A stretch of DNA of 13,735 bases. It comes from Thermodesulfovibrionales bacterium. Its GTDB lineage: Bacteria; Nitrospirota; Thermodesulfovibrionia; Thermodesulfovibrionales; SM23-35. Positions within the stretch are counted from its first letter, which is position 1. Every line of letters starts with the position of its first letter. Where the stretch lies: positions 1-13,735 of the forward strand of contig JAGVMY010000091.1 in the NCBI GenBank assembly GCA_020053565.1, written 5' to 3'. The notes under the pieces are model-generated. The model was not told where the DNA came from, ran no database searches, and worked only from the letters and a program-made list of their open reading frames with translations. Positions 13,430 through 13,735 of the stretch are shown one piece after another. Both the position numbers and the translations under genes were made by a program.

Positions 13430-13529
13430 GAGATTGCCACGGTCGATGCGACCTCGCAATGACAAATTAAGTAATGAAGCAACTTTCATGTCATTGCGAG
13501 GAGGTCGATTCGACCTACGAAGCAATCCC
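13430..13529. repeat. Pair of inverted TGTCATTGCG-type repeats upstream of deoC
   Basis: A 37-nt segment (13430-13466) is identical to 12461-12497. An inverted relative begins at 13489: TGTCATTGCGAGG (13489-13501) is the exact complement of 13452-13464, and the similarity continues with a 3-nt offset through GGTCGA. The right copy also holds AGGTCGA/TCGACCT (13502-13508, 13510-13516) and ends GAAGCAATCCC. Together the two copies form an imperfect hairpin of about 100 nt. It lies between the divergent lipoprotein and deoC genes; the rest of that 278-nt gap (13325-13429) shows nothing definite. Confidence 0.75.
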
Positions 13530-13567
13530 AAACGAATTGTCAAGTTAGAGTCAAGATAAATTCCTGA

Positions 13568-13576
13568 TGGTATAAT
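13568..13576 (+). promoter_or_regulatory. deoC: Extended -10 promoter upstream of deoC
   Basis: TGGTATAAT contains a perfect TATAAT (13571-13576) preceded by the TGn extension (13568-13570). No good -35 hexamer lies 16-18 nt upstream (AGTCAA or similar), which is acceptable for extended -10 promoters. A start near 13583 would give a leader of about 20 nt before ATG 13603. The promoter follows the palindromic repeat pair by about 40 nt. Confidence 0.6.
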
Positions 13577-13602
13577 TATAAATGGGGTATTATTAACCGG
13601 TT

Positions 13603-13735
13603 ATGAAAGTGTTGAATCAGGAAGATATCGCTTCTGTAATAGACCATACTTTGCTCAGGCCTGATGCCACGTATGCAGGCATTAAAAGGCTCTGTGAAGA
13701 GGCCATTCACTTCGGTTTCTACTCAGTCTGTATAA
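13603..13735 (+). CDS. deoC: Deoxyribose-phosphate aldolase, 5' part only
   Basis: DeoC cleaves 2-deoxyribose 5-phosphate to acetaldehyde and glyceraldehyde 3-phosphate in deoxynucleoside catabolism. Forty-four codons are visible before the right edge. They read MKVLNQEDIASVIDHTLLRP, then DATYAGIKRLCEEAIHFGFY and SVCI, matching the family's N-terminus, including the signature IDHTLL(K/R)PDAT and the first beta strand ending SVC(V/I). Catalytic Lys and Asp residues lie beyond the window. The frame is open to the edge; the start at ATG 13603 agrees with the family's usual N-terminal length. An extended -10 promoter lies just upstream, so the gene is probably transcribed on its own or heads an operon that continues to the right. 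Confidence 0.9.
   Translation, partial: MKVLNQEDIASVIDHTLLRPDATYAGIKRLCEEAIHFGFYSVCI

Noticed and set aside
12461..13466. Two identical 37-nt segments as a possible CRISPR or direct-repeat array
   Set aside because: Only two exact direct copies, about 970 nt apart with a gene between them; no regular spacing and no cas gene. They are dispersed palindromic repeats.

Overview
The window (about 13.7 kb, moderately AT-rich) is a dense block of bacterial chromosome made mostly of housekeeping genes. The order remA-like / gmk / rpoZ / coaBC, followed by aroQ / pepP-like peptidase / efp / accB / accC, is found in many anaerobic bacteria (Deltaproteobacteria-type lineages, Firmicutes, Nitrospirota). 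Codon use, TTG/GTG starts, a DUF362 ferredoxin-type protein, a group III-like phosphofructokinase and many short palindromic intergenic repeats fit an uncultured anaerobe of the Nitrospirota or Desulfobacterota type. That placement is inference; no rRNA or other firm taxonomic marker is present.

Layout. (1) 2-2356, plus strand: the end of a RemA/DUF370 gene, then gmk, rpoZ and coaBC, each overlapping the next by 20-32 nt. (2) 2353-3766: a good sigma70-type promoter at the end of coaBC, almost directly followed by a TPR protein and aroQ. (3) 3767-7460: a repeat-like spacer, then an M24 aminopeptidase, efp, accB and accC. (4) 7522-10090: thiE; a wrecked branched-chain amino-acid ABC transporter binding-protein gene that keeps only its two ends; a small nitroreductase; and a 6-phosphofructokinase. 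(5) 10101-12195, minus strand: a DUF362/ferredoxin protein and an RluD-family pseudouridine synthase, convergent with pfkA. (6) 12196-13735: two repeat-rich spacers around a putative lipoprotein gene (minus strand), then an extended -10 promoter and the 5' end of deoC (plus strand, cut by the window edge).

The genes serve nucleotide metabolism (gmk, deoC), transcription (rpoZ), CoA and fatty-acid synthesis (coaBC, accB, accC), aromatic amino acids (aroQ), thiamin (thiE), translation (efp, rluD) and glycolysis (pfkA). I see no defence system, prophage, CRISPR array or insertion sequence, and no convincing new multi-gene system. The points most worth a second look are: the internally deleted LivJ-type gene; a perfect 13-bp-stem palindrome inside the 3' end of gmk; the long C-terminal tail of the omega subunit; a probably leaderless TPR mRNA; an EF-P with Arg at the tip of its modification loop; a phosphofructokinase with a mixed Gly/Lys specificity signature; and nested families of dispersed palindromic repeats around the lipoprotein gene.
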